In this document: in pieces, positions 1 through 8,556 of the stretch
Layout: each line of letters opens with the position of its first letter
Numbering within the stretch: the stretch's first letter is position 1
From: G963691885 sp963691885
GTDB lineage: Bacteria; Pseudomonadota; Alphaproteobacteria; UBA8366; Aestuariispiraceae
NCBI GenBank assembly: GCA_963691885.1
Contig: OY829843.1
Location: forward strand, 930,001 to 994,000
DNA length: 64,000 bases
Reading direction: 5' to 3'
Translations under genes and position numbers: made by a program
The notes under the pieces: generated by a model
Database searches by the model: none
Told to the model about the DNA's origin: nothing
What the model saw: only the letters and a program-made list of their open reading frames with translations

Positions 1-98
1 ACAGCACGCGGGCGACACTCGACCGGATACAGAGCCAGAATCTGGTGAAGCAACAGTTTGAGATCTGCATGCGGCAGCTGGGCTATATCCGCCGCTGA
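1..98 (+). CDS. C-terminal end of an unidentified protein (partial)
   Basis: An open frame with codons beginning at position 3 runs to a TGA at 96-98 and gives 31 residues ending CMRQLGYIRR. The ending, a Cys followed by a short basic tail, resembles the C-terminus of small exported or lipoprotein-like proteins of unknown function, but that is only an impression. The gene enters from the left edge and ends 7 bases before the stop of the convergent mutase gene. No function can be assigned. Confidence 0.45.
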   Translation, partial: STRATLDRIQSQNLVKQQFEICMRQLGYIRR

Positions 99-105
99 AT
101 GCCGT

Positions 106-2241
106 CTATCGGTTGCGACGCACGCCCGCCACATGCCCCATGACGGCATTGGCCGCCTCGAGCACGTTTGAGCCTGGACCGAAGATTTCAGCCGCACCGG
201 CCTCTTTCAGGAAATCATAATCCTGTTCCGGTATAACGCCGCCACATATGACAATAATGTCCTGGGCATCACGCTCTTTCAGCAGCGAGATGAGCGCCGG
301 TACAAGCGTTTTATGGCCGGCAGCCAGTGACGAGACACCGATCACATCCACGCCAAGCTTCACCGCCTTGTCCGCCACCTCTTCCGGCGTTTCGAACATG
401 TCGGAAAGATCGACCGTGAACCCCATATCGGCAAAGGCGGAAGCGATGACCTTCGCGCCCCTGTCGTGACCGTCCTGGCCCATCTTGGCGACCAGCAGAT
501 GCGGGTTCCGCTTTCGATCCACGGCATAATCGCCGATCTTTTTCTGGATCGCTTCATATTCGGCGTCCCCCTGATAGGCGTCGCCATAGACACCGGAAAT
601 AACGCGGGTCGTGGCCTTATGCCGACTGAACGCCTTTTCCATCGCGTCTGAGACTTCGCCAAGCGTCGCCCTTGCCCGCACAGCCTCAACAGCGGCGGCC
701 AGAACATTCCCCTCACCCGAAGCGACAACTTGTGTCAGCGAGTCGAGGGCTCCCATGCAGGCCTCCGTATCACGGGACGCACGAACCCTTTTCAGGCGCT
801 TGATCTGGGACTCACGGACCTTGGCATTGTCGATCTGCAGGATATCGACGGGGGGTTCGTCTTCCAACTGAAAGCGGTTCACACCGACGATCACATCCTC
901 ACCCCGGTCGACACGGGCCTGACGGCGGGCAGCGGCCTCTTCAATCCGCATCTTTGGCAGGCCCTGATCGACAGCCTTTGTCATGCCGCCCAGCGCCTCG
1001 ACCTCTTCGATCATTTCCCAGGCTTTATCGACAAGCTCTTGCGTCAAAGCCTCGACGTAGTAGGACCCGCCAAGGGGGTCGACAACATTGGTGATGCCGG
1101 TCTCATGCTGCAGGATAAGCTGCGTGTTCCGGGCAATCCGGGCTGAGGTTTCAGACGGCAGGGCCAGCGCTTCATCAAAGGAATTGGTATGGAGGGACTG
1201 GGTGCCCCCCAGGGCCGCCGCCATGGCTTCAAACGCGGTGCGGACCACATTGTTATAAGGGTCCTGCTCTGTCAGCGAGACGCCGGATGTCTGGCAATGG
1301 GTGCGCAGCATTTTGGACCGCTCGGATTTTGCCCCGAAGTCTGTCATGATCTTGGCCCAGATCTGACGCGCCGCGCGCAGTTTGGCGGCTTCCATAAAGA
1401 CATTCATGCCAATGCAGAAGAAAAAAGAGAGCCGCCCGGCAAAGGCATCCACATCCAGCCCTTTGGACTGGGCAGCGCGCACATATTCCATCCCGTCCGC
1501 CAGCGTATAGGCCAGTTCCTGGGCGAGCGTCGCCCCCGCTTCCTGCATGTGATAGCCGGAGATTGAGATGGAGTTGAACTTCGGCATGTTTTCAGCCGTG
1601 TACTCAATAATATCAGCGACAATCCGCATCGAGGGTTCGGGTGGATAGATATAGGTGTTCCGCACCATGAACTCTTTCAGGATATCGTTCTGGATCGTGC
1701 CTGAGAGCTTGGCCGTATCCACGCCCTGCTCCTGACCAGCCACAATGAACATCGCCAGAACCGGAATAACGGCACCGTTCATGGTCATGGAGACGGACAT
1801 CTGATCCAGCGGAATACCGTCGAAGAGGATCTTCATATCCTCAACCGTATCGATGGCAACACCTGCCGCGCCCACATCCCCGACGACGCGAGGATGATCG
1901 GAATCATAGCCGCGGTGGGTCGCCAGATCGAAGGCAACGGACAGGCCCTTTTGCCCGCCCTTCAGGTTTTTGCGATAGAAAGCGTTAGATTCTTCGGCCG
2001 TGGAGAAACCCGCATATTGACGGATGGTCCAGGGACGCCCCGCATACATGGTCGCCTTGACCCCGCGCGTATAGGGCGCAAAGCCCGGCAGCTCGCCAAC
2101 CGCGTCTTCGGGCAGGTCTTCGGCGGTATAGAGTGGCTTGATATCAATGCCTTCGGGTGTCTTCCAGGTCAGGCTTTCCGGGTCTGCACCTTTCAACTCG
2201 CTCTGGGCCAGATCCAGCCAGTCCCGCGTTGTCTTTGTCAT
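106..2241 (-). CDS. scpA: methylmalonyl-CoA mutase, single-polypeptide (ScpA/BhbA) type
   Basis: This is an adenosylcobalamin-dependent mutase that interconverts (R)-methylmalonyl-CoA and succinyl-CoA, in propionate, odd-chain and branched-chain catabolism. The N-terminal TIM-barrel substrate domain spans roughly residues 30-550. It is followed by a C-terminal B12-binding domain whose DGHDRG motif, around residue 592, supplies the lower axial histidine. The longest frame would start at 2337, but the ATG at 2239-2241 is preferred. It gives 711 residues, the usual length, starts with MTKTTRDWL, and has GGGAG about 7 nt upstream. The gene stands alone here; no MeaB chaperone or epimerase is adjacent. 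Confidence 0.96.
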   Translation of the reverse strand: MTKTTRDWLDLAQSELKGADPESLTWKTPEGIDIKPLYTAEDLPEDAVGELPGFAPYTRGVKATMYAGRPWTIRQYAGFSTAEESNAFYRKNLKGGQKGLSVAFDLATHRGYDSDHPRVVGDVGAAGVAIDTVEDMKILFDGIPLDQMSVSMTMNGAVIPVLAMFIVAGQEQGVDTAKLSGTIQNDILKEFMVRNTYIYPPEPSMRIVADIIEYTAENMPKFNSISISGYHMQEAGATLAQELAYTLADGMEYVRAAQSKGLDVDAFAGRLSFFFCIGMNVFMEAAKLRAARQIWAKIMTDFGAKSERSKMLRTHCQTSGVSLTEQDPYNNVVRTAFEAMAAALGGTQSLHTNSFDEALALPSETSARIARNTQLILQHETGITNVVDPLGGSYYVEALTQELVDKAWEMIEEVEALGGMTKAVDQGLPKMRIEEAAARRQARVDRGEDVIVGVNRFQLEDEPPVDILQIDNAKVRESQIKRLKRVRASRDTEACMGALDSLTQVVASGEGNVLAAAVEAVRARATLGEVSDAMEKAFSRHKATTRVISGVYGDAYQGDAEYEAIQKKIGDYAVDRKRNPHLLVAKMGQDGHDRGAKVIASAFADMGFTVDLSDMFETPEEVADKAVKLGVDVIGVSSLAAGHKTLVPALISLLKERDAQDIIVICGGVIPEQDYDFLKEAGAAEIFGPGSNVLEAANAVMGHVAGVRRNR

Positions 2242-2396
2242 CCCAAACACTCCCTCAGGTCCCAATCGAGGCCCTGTTTTAATTCCCCGGCCCCTTTCGC
2301 ACAACGCTACAGTACCGTTTCCCCCGATACCCGCCAATGACTTGGGTCAAGGGAGGCAAATCTGTCGAAGAAGGATCTTGAATATATATGCATGTT

Positions 2397-2406
2397 TATG
2401 CGCATA
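2397..2406. promoter_or_regulatory. possible operator palindrome upstream of ccdAB
   Basis: TATGCGCATA is a perfect 10-bp palindrome located 29 nt before the ccdA start, in an AT-rich stretch (2378-2410) that also contains the smaller palindrome ATGCAT. Type II toxin-antitoxin operons are normally autorepressed at palindromes in this position, so it may be the CcdA operator. No footprint can be inferred from sequence alone. Confidence 0.3.
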
Positions 2407-2434
2407 ATGATGCAGTCAGCAGAAAGGCCGCATA

Positions 2435-2665
2435 ATGCGAAAGGTATCACGAAAACCAACAAATCTCTCCTTGAACAGCGCAGTCTTGGAAGAGGCAAAG
2501 AAATATCAGATCAATCTCTCACAAGCCGCTGAGGAGGGATTGAAGACAGCCATTGCAAAGGCGCGTTCCGAGGAATGGAAACTGGCCAACAAATCCGGGA
2601 TCGAAAGTTCGAACGCTTGGGTTGAAGAACATGGTTTGCCGCTGGATTCGCATCGTTTTTTCTGA
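2435..2665 (+). CDS. ccdA: CcdA-family antitoxin
   Basis: This 76-residue protein is the labile antitoxin and DNA-binding autorepressor of a CcdAB module. The N-terminal part (about residues 1-35, KPTNLSLNSAVLEEAKKY) matches the ribbon-helix-helix domain. The C-terminal part (NKSGIESSNAWVEEHGLPL) matches the disordered segment that wraps the toxin in the CcdA family. The ATG at 2435 is preceded by an AAAGG-type ribosome site. The TGA overlaps the ATG of ccdB by one base (TGATG), indicating translational coupling. The pair sits alone between scpA and dusA, with no plasmid or integron genes nearby, so it is a chromosomal copy. Confidence 0.88.
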   Translation: MRKVSRKPTNLSLNSAVLEEAKKYQINLSQAAEEGLKTAIAKARSEEWKLANKSGIESSNAWVEEHGLPLDSHRFF

Positions 2666-2964
2666 TGGCACGGTTTGATGTATTTCCAAATCCCGGCGGT
2701 ACTGGCTACTTGCTGGATGTGCAGGCAGATCTGTTGGATGGTCTGAACTCTCGCATTGTTGTGCCCCTTTTCCGTTCTGCAGATGTTCGGGTCCCCATGG
2801 CAAGATTGAACCCCAATTTTGTTGTAGACGGGAAAGAGGTGGTCATGATGACACAATTTCTGGCAACAGTTTCTATCCAACTGCTGACCGAACCAGTCGC
2901 CAATTTGAGCCGCAACTCCGACGAAATCACGAATGCTCTGGATTTTGCCTTTCAGGGTTTCTGA
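2665..2964 (+). CDS. ccdB: CcdB-family toxin (DNA gyrase poison fold)
   Basis: This 99-residue protein has the typical CcdB length (F-plasmid CcdB is 101). The start MARFDVFPN, the block LLDGLNSRIVVPL and the ending resemble CcdB throughout. Known CcdB proteins trap gyrase-DNA cleavage complexes. In F-plasmid CcdB the last three residues Trp-Gly-Ile are required for killing. Here the protein ends Phe-Gln-Gly-Phe, so the Trp position is Gln and the Ile is Phe. Other chromosomal CcdBs also vary at this end, so toxicity cannot be judged from sequence. It is co-transcribed with ccdA. Confidence 0.87.
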   Translation: MARFDVFPNPGGTGYLLDVQADLLDGLNSRIVVPLFRSADVRVPMARLNPNFVVDGKEVVMMTQFLATVSIQLLTEPVANLSRNSDEITNALDFAFQGF

Positions 2965-3041
2965 ATACAATTGGGCCTTGCACTTTGACCTCGCCCATAC
3001 TTCTGGGGTAGGGACGCGGCGGTATTTTTGACGCGCGTAGA

Positions 3042-4091
3042 ATGAGTCTGATGAACAAAGCGGTTGGACATATGCTCTCGGTGGCCCCGATGATGGACTG
3101 GACGGATCGGCATTGCCGGTATCTGCATCGATTGGCCAGCCGTTATGCCGTCTTGTATACCGAGATGGTGACCGCACCGGCGGTCATCCATGGGGAGCGG
3201 GACCGCCTTTTGGGCTTTGACGAGGCCGAGCATCCGGTTGTCTGCCAGCTGGGCGGCTCTGACCCACAGGAACTGGCGCAGGCAGCACGGGTTGTTGCCG
3301 AATTCGGCTATGACGAGATTAACCTAAATGTCGGTTGCCCTTCTGACCGGGTTCAGTCCGGCATGTTTGGTGCCTGTCTTATGGCAAACCCTGATTTGGT
3401 GGGTGCCTGTGTTGCGGCGATGCGCGAGGCGGTGGACATTCCCGTCACCGTCAAATGCCGGATCGGCATTGATGATCGCGACGACTTCCCGTTTCTGCTG
3501 GATTTCGTAGATCGCGTGCACAGCATTTCGGGCTGCGACACCTTCATCATCCACGCGCGCGTCGCCATTCTGGCCGGACTATCGCCGAAGCAGAACCGCG
3601 ACGTGCCACCCCTTCATTATGGCCATGTCCATCGCCTGAAACGGGAAAGACCAAACCTGTCGATCGAGATCAATGGCGGCATTACCAGCCTCGAGCAGGC
3701 CCGTGACCTTCTGACGGACAAGAGTGATGGGACCACCCTACAAGGGGTGATGATCGGGCGGGCCGCCTATCAGACCCCCGATCTGATGCTGAGTGTGGAT
3801 GCGTTTGTTGCAAATCAGTGCGGCTTTGAAGCGGAGGCGCGTGCCGTTACCACCGGTCATGATCTGGTTCGCGCGTATTTACCCTATATCGATGCGCGCC
3901 TCAGTGAAGGTGTGAGGCTACAGGCAATGACACGCCATATGATCGGCCTGTTTCAGGGGGTTCCGGGCGCCCGCGCCTTTCGCCGGTATCTGAGCGAAAA
4001 TGCGCATAAAGCCGGTGCCGGACCGGAGGTTGTTGAACACGCGCTCTCCTTTGTCCCGGAAGATCACGACGTCCTGTCAAAGGCGAGCTGA
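3042..4091 (+). CDS. dusA: tRNA-dihydrouridine(20/20a) synthase DusA
   Basis: This FMN-dependent enzyme reduces uridine to dihydrouridine in the tRNA D-loop. The family hallmarks are clear: SVAPMMDWTDRHCRY near the N-terminus, the catalytic Cys in NLNVGCPS (about residue 99), VKCRIGIDD, and a C-terminal helical domain. Its 349 residues match DusA rather than DusB or DusC. The start is uncertain: ATG codons at 3042, 3051 and 3072 are all possible and none has a strong ribosome site. It is a stand-alone housekeeping gene following ccdAB. Confidence 0.94.
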   Translation: MSLMNKAVGHMLSVAPMMDWTDRHCRYLHRLASRYAVLYTEMVTAPAVIHGERDRLLGFDEAEHPVVCQLGGSDPQELAQAARVVAEFGYDEINLNVGCPSDRVQSGMFGACLMANPDLVGACVAAMREAVDIPVTVKCRIGIDDRDDFPFLLDFVDRVHSISGCDTFIIHARVAILAGLSPKQNRDVPPLHYGHVHRLKRERPNLSIEINGGITSLEQARDLLTDKSDGTTLQGVMIGRAAYQTPDLMLSVDAFVANQCGFEAEARAVTTGHDLVRAYLPYIDARLSEGVRLQAMTRHMIGLFQGVPGARAFRRYLSENAHKAGAGPEVVEHALSFVPEDHDVLSKAS

Positions 4092-4104
4092 GCGTCCGTC
4101 AGGC

Positions 4105-4422
4105 TCATGGCAGAATGCGGCCAGCCTCCACCATTGCCTCATAAACCACACCGGCAACAGCAGAGGGTCTGTACTGACCGATTTCGATGGCGTCCCGCCC
4201 AGCGGCGCTCATGGTCTCTGTCGGTGTCTGTGGCATGATCACATAGCCAGCGCGGTTCAGGGCACGCACAACCTCTTCCGCCTGACGGTTGTAATTCTCA
4301 TTAAAGAAGGTCCAGTCAGCAGACCGGATCGCCCTGGCGACAATCTGGTTCACGTCCCTGTCGCGTTCCCCCTCGGTCATGTCCTGGGGGGCGGGTTTAT
4401 TGGGCGCATCTGGCTTCAGCAT
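4105..4422 (-). CDS. conserved hypothetical protein, 105 aa
   Basis: This small soluble protein has a proline-rich N-terminus (about residues 1-15) followed by a predicted helical body with the segments FFNENYNRQAEEVVRALNRAGY and AIEIGQYRPSAVAGVVYEAM. No signal peptide, transmembrane segment or recognised motif is visible. It is convergent with dusA, with a 13-bp gap, and lies downstream of the MFS gene on the same strand. I do not recognise the family and assign no function. Confidence 0.6.
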   Translation of the reverse strand: MLKPDAPNKPAPQDMTEGERDRDVNQIVARAIRSADWTFFNENYNRQAEEVVRALNRAGYVIMPQTPTETMSAAGRDAIEIGQYRPSAVAGVVYEAMVEAGRILP

Positions 4423-4493
4423 GGTTCAATCCCGGTTTGATCAGGGTGAGGCAGAGTTACAATCCACCGTGACTCGGCCAGTTTCGCAAGATA

Positions 4494-5684
4494 TTAGCGG
4501 ATAAGGACGCGACGCCCCAGGGCAATCGCCCCAAGGATGGGTCCGAAAGCCAAAATTAGAAACGTGCCGTGCCACCCTGTCTGCTCAACCCAAAAAGGCA
4601 CCGCCTGAACAGATATCGCCGAGAGCGCAAACCCAATAGCCGTCTGGAAAGTCATCAGGGAGCCGGCCATCTCAGACGCGGAATGATCAGCAACCAGGGC
4701 CGAGAACTGAGCAGAATCCGGGATTACTGTAATGCCCCAGGCAATGAGCGCGATGACAAGAATGAAGAGCGGTCCACCAAAGGCAAAGGCACTGGCAATG
4801 GCGCTCAATGCACTGCCAATCAGGGCCGTTCTGGCGACCGCTGCCTTTCCAAATCGATCCGCACACCAACCAGCCGGGATACAGGCCAAACCACCCAGCG
4901 CGATCGCCACGAAAGCAACTGTTGAACCAAATGCCTTTGGATCCGGATGCAGGGCCTCTGTCGCGGCAAGTGTTGCTGCGGTCCCGATCCAGGCCCAAAG
5001 CGCGTAGAGTTCCCACATATGGCCGAAATACCCCATATAGGCGCGCCGTATGCCGATATTGGTCCAGGCAACCCGGATCGCGGTCGGGTCAAACCGGGCC
5101 GCCCGCCCGTGAAAGGGACCCAATTGGCAATTCAGGACAATGATCGCCCCGAGCCCGGCCAGAACCGATGTCGCGATCAGGGTCAACCGCCAGTCCGACC
5201 CGCCCAGCAAGGCGACCAGATGCGGGGCTGCAGAGCCCAGCGTTAGCGCGCTGACCAAAACTGCCACAAGAAGACCGCGACGCGCGACCGTCCAGCCAAC
5301 AGCAATTTTCATCCCGACCGGATATACGCCCGCCAGGGCCATCCCGACAACACAGCGAGAGAGTTGGGCGATCAGTGTATCAGCAGGAACCACAAGAAGG
5401 ACGAGATTTGCACCGGCGGCAATCATAGCCGAAACAGCAAACAACAAGCGCGGGTTCATTCGATCCGGCAGGCCCGTAATCGCCAGAACCAGCGCGCCCA
5501 GAACAAACCCGATCTGTACAGCAGTTGAGAGACCTGCGAGTTCGCCGACGGTCAAACCTGATTCAGACGCCAGTGCCGGTAATACAGCGGCGGCGGAGAA
5601 CCACAGGCTCATCACCATCACTTCGGCCAGGATCAAACTGATCAGGGACCGGCGCATACCGGGCGCGGCTGCCTCGCTAGTCAA
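4494..5684 (-). CDS. MFS transporter, 396 aa
   Basis: This hydrophobic protein has about 12 predicted transmembrane segments, starting SLILAEVMVMSLWFSAAAVLPAL, as in Major Facilitator Superfamily permeases. The usual MFS loop 2-3 motif is represented by GLPDRMNPRLLF and the loop 8-9 equivalent by GWCADRFGKAAVAR. The length is typical. The gene starts with ATG 20 nt downstream of the PNPOx-like gene on the same strand, so the two may be co-transcribed. The substrate cannot be inferred from sequence or context. Confidence 0.85.
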   Translation of the reverse strand: MTSEAAAPGMRRSLISLILAEVMVMSLWFSAAAVLPALASESGLTVGELAGLSTAVQIGFVLGALVLAITGLPDRMNPRLLFAVSAMIAAGANLVLLVVPADTLIAQLSRCVVGMALAGVYPVGMKIAVGWTVARRGLLVAVLVSALTLGSAAPHLVALLGGSDWRLTLIATSVLAGLGAIIVLNCQLGPFHGRAARFDPTAIRVAWTNIGIRRAYMGYFGHMWELYALWAWIGTAATLAATEALHPDPKAFGSTVAFVAIALGGLACIPAGWCADRFGKAAVARTALIGSALSAIASAFAFGGPLFILVIALIAWGITVIPDSAQFSALVADHSASEMAGSLMTFQTAIGFALSAISVQAVPFWVEQTGWHGTFLILAFGPILGAIALGRRVLIR

Positions 5685-5704
5685 AGCAAGGCCTCATGCT
5701 GTCG

Positions 5705-6253
5705 CTAATCCCGGAAAATCCCGGTTGGTCGTCCATCAATGCTGGTGACATTCTTCTTGCGCCAAAAGTCTTCTACCCCTGTTTGCCCCAATTCCTCAAA
5801 GAAGGGAACAAGCTCCTCCCCCCCTCTCTGTCCTTCAAAGGACATTAATGGGACACCGGTGCCACAAGACGTCTGAACCAGATCGATTTCAAGGTCAAAA
5901 ATCTGGCGGCTGCCCGCCATCGCCGGAAATTGAGCAATGGCCGTCTCCCATTCCGGGTCGCGGGGATGAATGACCCGCGCGGTGCCATAGACCCGCAAGA
6001 TGAGCGCGGGTTCATCAAAGGCACAAAACATCAGCGTCATCCGCGGTACTTCGCGTATATGGGCGGCTGTTTCGTTTCCACTGCCGCTCAAGTTCAACCA
6101 TTGCAGGCGCGTGTCACTGATCAGCCGCAGACTGTCCATCCCCTTCGGCGACAGGTTGACCCGACCGTCCCGGGCGGCTGTCGCAACAAAGAACATTTTC
6201 TGGTCCTCAATAAACCGGCTCAACTTCTTCGACAGGGTCTTTTTCACAGGCAT
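5705..6253 (-). CDS. pyridoxamine 5'-phosphate oxidase family protein (FMN-binding split barrel)
   Basis: This 182-residue protein has the PNPOx-like split-barrel pattern: KMFFVATAARDGRVNLSPKG (flavin-contacting strand), LQWLNLSGSGNETAAHI and a central RMTLMFCAFDEPALILRVYGTA. Family members bind FMN, F420 or haem and reduce varied small molecules. The substrate here is unknown. It is distinct from genuine PdxH, lacking its C-terminal PLP-binding region. A probable leader of the MFS gene 20 nt downstream, it diverges from the VOC gene at 6379. Confidence 0.8.
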   Translation of the reverse strand: MPVKKTLSKKLSRFIEDQKMFFVATAARDGRVNLSPKGMDSLRLISDTRLQWLNLSGSGNETAAHIREVPRMTLMFCAFDEPALILRVYGTARVIHPRDPEWETAIAQFPAMAGSRQIFDLEIDLVQTSCGTGVPLMSFEGQRGGEELVPFFEELGQTGVEDFWRKKNVTSIDGRPTGIFRD

Positions 6254-6378
6254 AAGCGCTCACTCCATCTTAAATTTAGAACAAATCGTAAACAAAACGG
6301 AAGGAACTGCAAGCGAATTGTGATTTGGATCGGGGCTTGTATAGTTTCTGACCATTGTTCGGGGGAATTGAGGCGGAC

Positions 6379-6768
6379 ATGCCAGATGTGAATCAGAACA
6401 TTTCCTTCATTTACGTGTCGGATATAACGGTTTCCGCCCGGTTCTTTGAAGAATCGGTAGGGTTGGAACTGGTCCTCGTGCAGCCGGCGGGATGCCGGGT
6501 CTACCGCCTGAGCAGTGAGGGCTTTCTTGGGATCTGTCAGGCACGACCTGATCAAGATCTTGGCGGATCAGGCTTTGTCCTCTGTATGGTCACGGATGAC
6601 GTCGATGACTGGCACGCGCGGTTAACCAGGCACGGTGTTGCCTGTGATGGCCCACCCCGCCAGAACGACGATTACGGGATCTATCATTTCTATTTCACCG
6701 ATCCCGACGGCAATCTTTTGGAAGTTCAGCGGTTCATTGACCCGAACTGGTCAACACCAAACCCGTGA
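6379..6768 (+). CDS. glyoxalase/bleomycin-resistance (VOC) family protein
   Basis: This 129-residue vicinal-oxygen-chelate protein consists of paired beta-alpha-beta modules: NISFIYVSDITVSARFFEE at the start and GIYHFYFTDPDGNLLEVQRF at the end, the latter carrying the Glu metal ligand. The frame could begin at a TTG at 6355, but the ATG at 6379 with GAGGCGG 4-9 nt upstream fits the family start. VOC proteins act as lyases, isomerases, dioxygenases or resistance proteins; nothing here narrows that. It diverges from the PNPOx-like gene and converges on pmbA. Confidence 0.82.
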   Translation: MPDVNQNISFIYVSDITVSARFFEESVGLELVLVQPAGCRVYRLSSEGFLGICQARPDQDLGGSGFVLCMVTDDVDDWHARLTRHGVACDGPPRQNDDYGIYHFYFTDPDGNLLEVQRFIDPNWSTPNP

Positions 6769-6787
6769 AAAGCCTGATGCGCCGCGT

Positions 6788-8131
6788 CTACTGACCGGCG
6801 ACCATCATCCCCTCGATCATCAGGGTCGGTGCATTGGTGGCGTAGGTGAATTCCAGATCGTTGGCCGCGGTCATGTGCATGAACATCTCTTTCAGATTTG
6901 AAGCGATGGTCATTTCGTTGACCGGATAGACGATCTCTCCCCCTTCAATCCAGAAACCCGATGCACCACGACTGTAATCCCCTGTGATGCCGTTCACGCC
7001 CATCCCCATCAGTGAGGTCACATAAAATCCGTCCTGCACACCGCCAATCAGGTCATCGCGGCTGATTGAGCCCGGCTCCAGATGAACATTTGTGGTGGAA
7101 GGCGACGGCGGTCCGCCTGTCCCCCGGGACGCATGTCCCGTGCTTTCCAGCTCAAGCTGACGGGCGGTATGAAGATCCAGGATCCAGGTCTGCAGAACAC
7201 CATCTTCAACCAGCGGACGGGCCTTGTTTGCCAGGCCTTCAGCGTCAAACGGTTTTGACGCCAGACCTCTGGGTCGATGCGGGTCGTCGATGATGGTAAT
7301 GCCCTTCGACAATATCTGTTTACCCATCATGTCTTTCAGAAAACTGGTACCACGGGCAACGGAACTGCCATTAATCGCGCCGGTAAGATGGCGCAAGATT
7401 GACCCGGCAATCCGGGGATCAAAAATGACAGGAACGGATTTGGTCGGCCCCTTGCGCGGGTTCAGTTTGCGCACGGCCTTGTCACCGGCCATCTTTCCAA
7501 CCTCTGCCGGGTCCCGAAGATCAGCCCCATAGACCTTCGTCGAGTAGTCATAGTCGCTTTCCATGCCGACACCCTCACCGGCAAGGACAGAAACACCCAC
7601 CCCCGAACGCGATCCGGCATAGGCACCCCTAAATCCATTGCTGGCGGCCAGCACAACGTCCCAGCGGCTCCAGTCTGCTTCGGCGCCCTCAGAATTGGTC
7701 ACACCTTGCACCGCCATGGCCGCTTCCTCGGCACGGGTGGCGCGCTCCACCAGATCTTCGGCTGACGGTTCGCTTGTGTCACAAACATCCAGCTCGGGCG
7801 GCGTATTGCTCAGCAACTGCTCGGGGTCGGCCAAGCCGCAAAAAGCATCATCCGGCACCGCCCGGGCCATGGCGATCGCGCGATCTACCAGAGAGTCCAG
7901 AGCATCTTTTTGCCAGTCATTACTGGAAACAACAGCCTGTTTCTGACCAATGATGACGCGCAAGCCCAGATCGTGGCTTTCGGATCGTTCCAGTTTTTCG
8001 ACCTTGCCCAAACGCCTTGCATGGGAAATCGACATGAACGTCGCCGCCACGGCATCGGCCTGATCCGCGCCGGTGGCAATCGCTTTCTTTACCAGTGTAT
8101 CGAGAAGGTCAGTCGCCTGATCAACATCCAT
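6788..8131 (-). CDS. pmbA: PmbA/TldE-type metalloprotease-family subunit
   Basis: This 447-residue protein belongs to the TldD/PmbA (U62) family. In bacteria where it was studied, TldD and TldE (PmbA) form a complex that trims peptides such as microcin B17 precursors and the CcdA antitoxin. TldD carries the active-site metal motif and PmbA is the partner. Visible family blocks are GLRVIIGQKQAVVSSND, NGSSVARGTSFLKDMMG and GASGFWIEGGEIVYPVNEMTI near the C-terminus. No TldD gene is in this window. The link is notable because a CcdA-like antitoxin is encoded 4 kb away. It is followed on the same strand by nothing close; the DUF gene 8183-8491 lies 51 bp upstream. Confidence 0.93.
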   Translation of the reverse strand: MDVDQATDLLDTLVKKAIATGADQADAVAATFMSISHARRLGKVEKLERSESHDLGLRVIIGQKQAVVSSNDWQKDALDSLVDRAIAMARAVPDDAFCGLADPEQLLSNTPPELDVCDTSEPSAEDLVERATRAEEAAMAVQGVTNSEGAEADWSRWDVVLAASNGFRGAYAGSRSGVGVSVLAGEGVGMESDYDYSTKVYGADLRDPAEVGKMAGDKAVRKLNPRKGPTKSVPVIFDPRIAGSILRHLTGAINGSSVARGTSFLKDMMGKQILSKGITIIDDPHRPRGLASKPFDAEGLANKARPLVEDGVLQTWILDLHTARQLELESTGHASRGTGGPPSPSTTNVHLEPGSISRDDLIGGVQDGFYVTSLMGMGVNGITGDYSRGASGFWIEGGEIVYPVNEMTIASNLKEMFMHMTAANDLEFTYATNAPTLMIEGMMVAGQ

Positions 8132-8182
8132 AAAATTAAATCCGATCTGATTGCATGTGTTGAGGGATACTCTTTAGATAGG

Positions 8183-8491
8183 TTAATTCAGCCAGTCAAA
8201 AAGACCCTGCGGCAAAGGAATACCAACAGGCTTGTCCTGCATCCCCATAATCGCGATGTAAATCAGCGCCGTTATCCCGATAACGGCGCAAATGATCTGT
8301 AACCGTGTCCGGCGCAGAATAGGATTGAGATCCGGCAAATCGTCCGGATCCGATTGCTCATAGCCGACTTCGCGACGGAACCGCGTCTTTTCAAAGCGTT
8401 TTCGGTTCACAAACCGGAAGAGGATCATCAGTGCCAAAAGAAAAAGCCCGATGATGTAGATCCGGTCAGCGATAAGGGGATCAAGCGACAT
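8183..8491 (-). CDS. small two-helix membrane protein, unknown function
   Basis: This 102-residue protein has two predicted membrane helices, IYIIGLFLLALMILFRFV (about residues 12-29) and IICAVIGITALIYIAIM (about 68-84), separated by a charged cytoplasmic loop rich in Arg and Asp. The topology and length resemble small alphaproteobacterial membrane proteins encoded beside pmbA or purD, but I recognise no named family. It lies between purD and pmbA on the same strand and may be co-transcribed with pmbA. Confidence 0.65.
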   Translation of the reverse strand: MSLDPLIADRIYIIGLFLLALMILFRFVNRKRFEKTRFRREVGYEQSDPDDLPDLNPILRRTRLQIICAVIGITALIYIAIMGMQDKPVGIPLPQGLFDWLN

Positions 8492-8556
8492 AGCGATAGT
8501 CTAGCGAGGCGTTAGGCGCGTCACAATGCCTGTCACAATGCTTCTCGCACTGCCCG

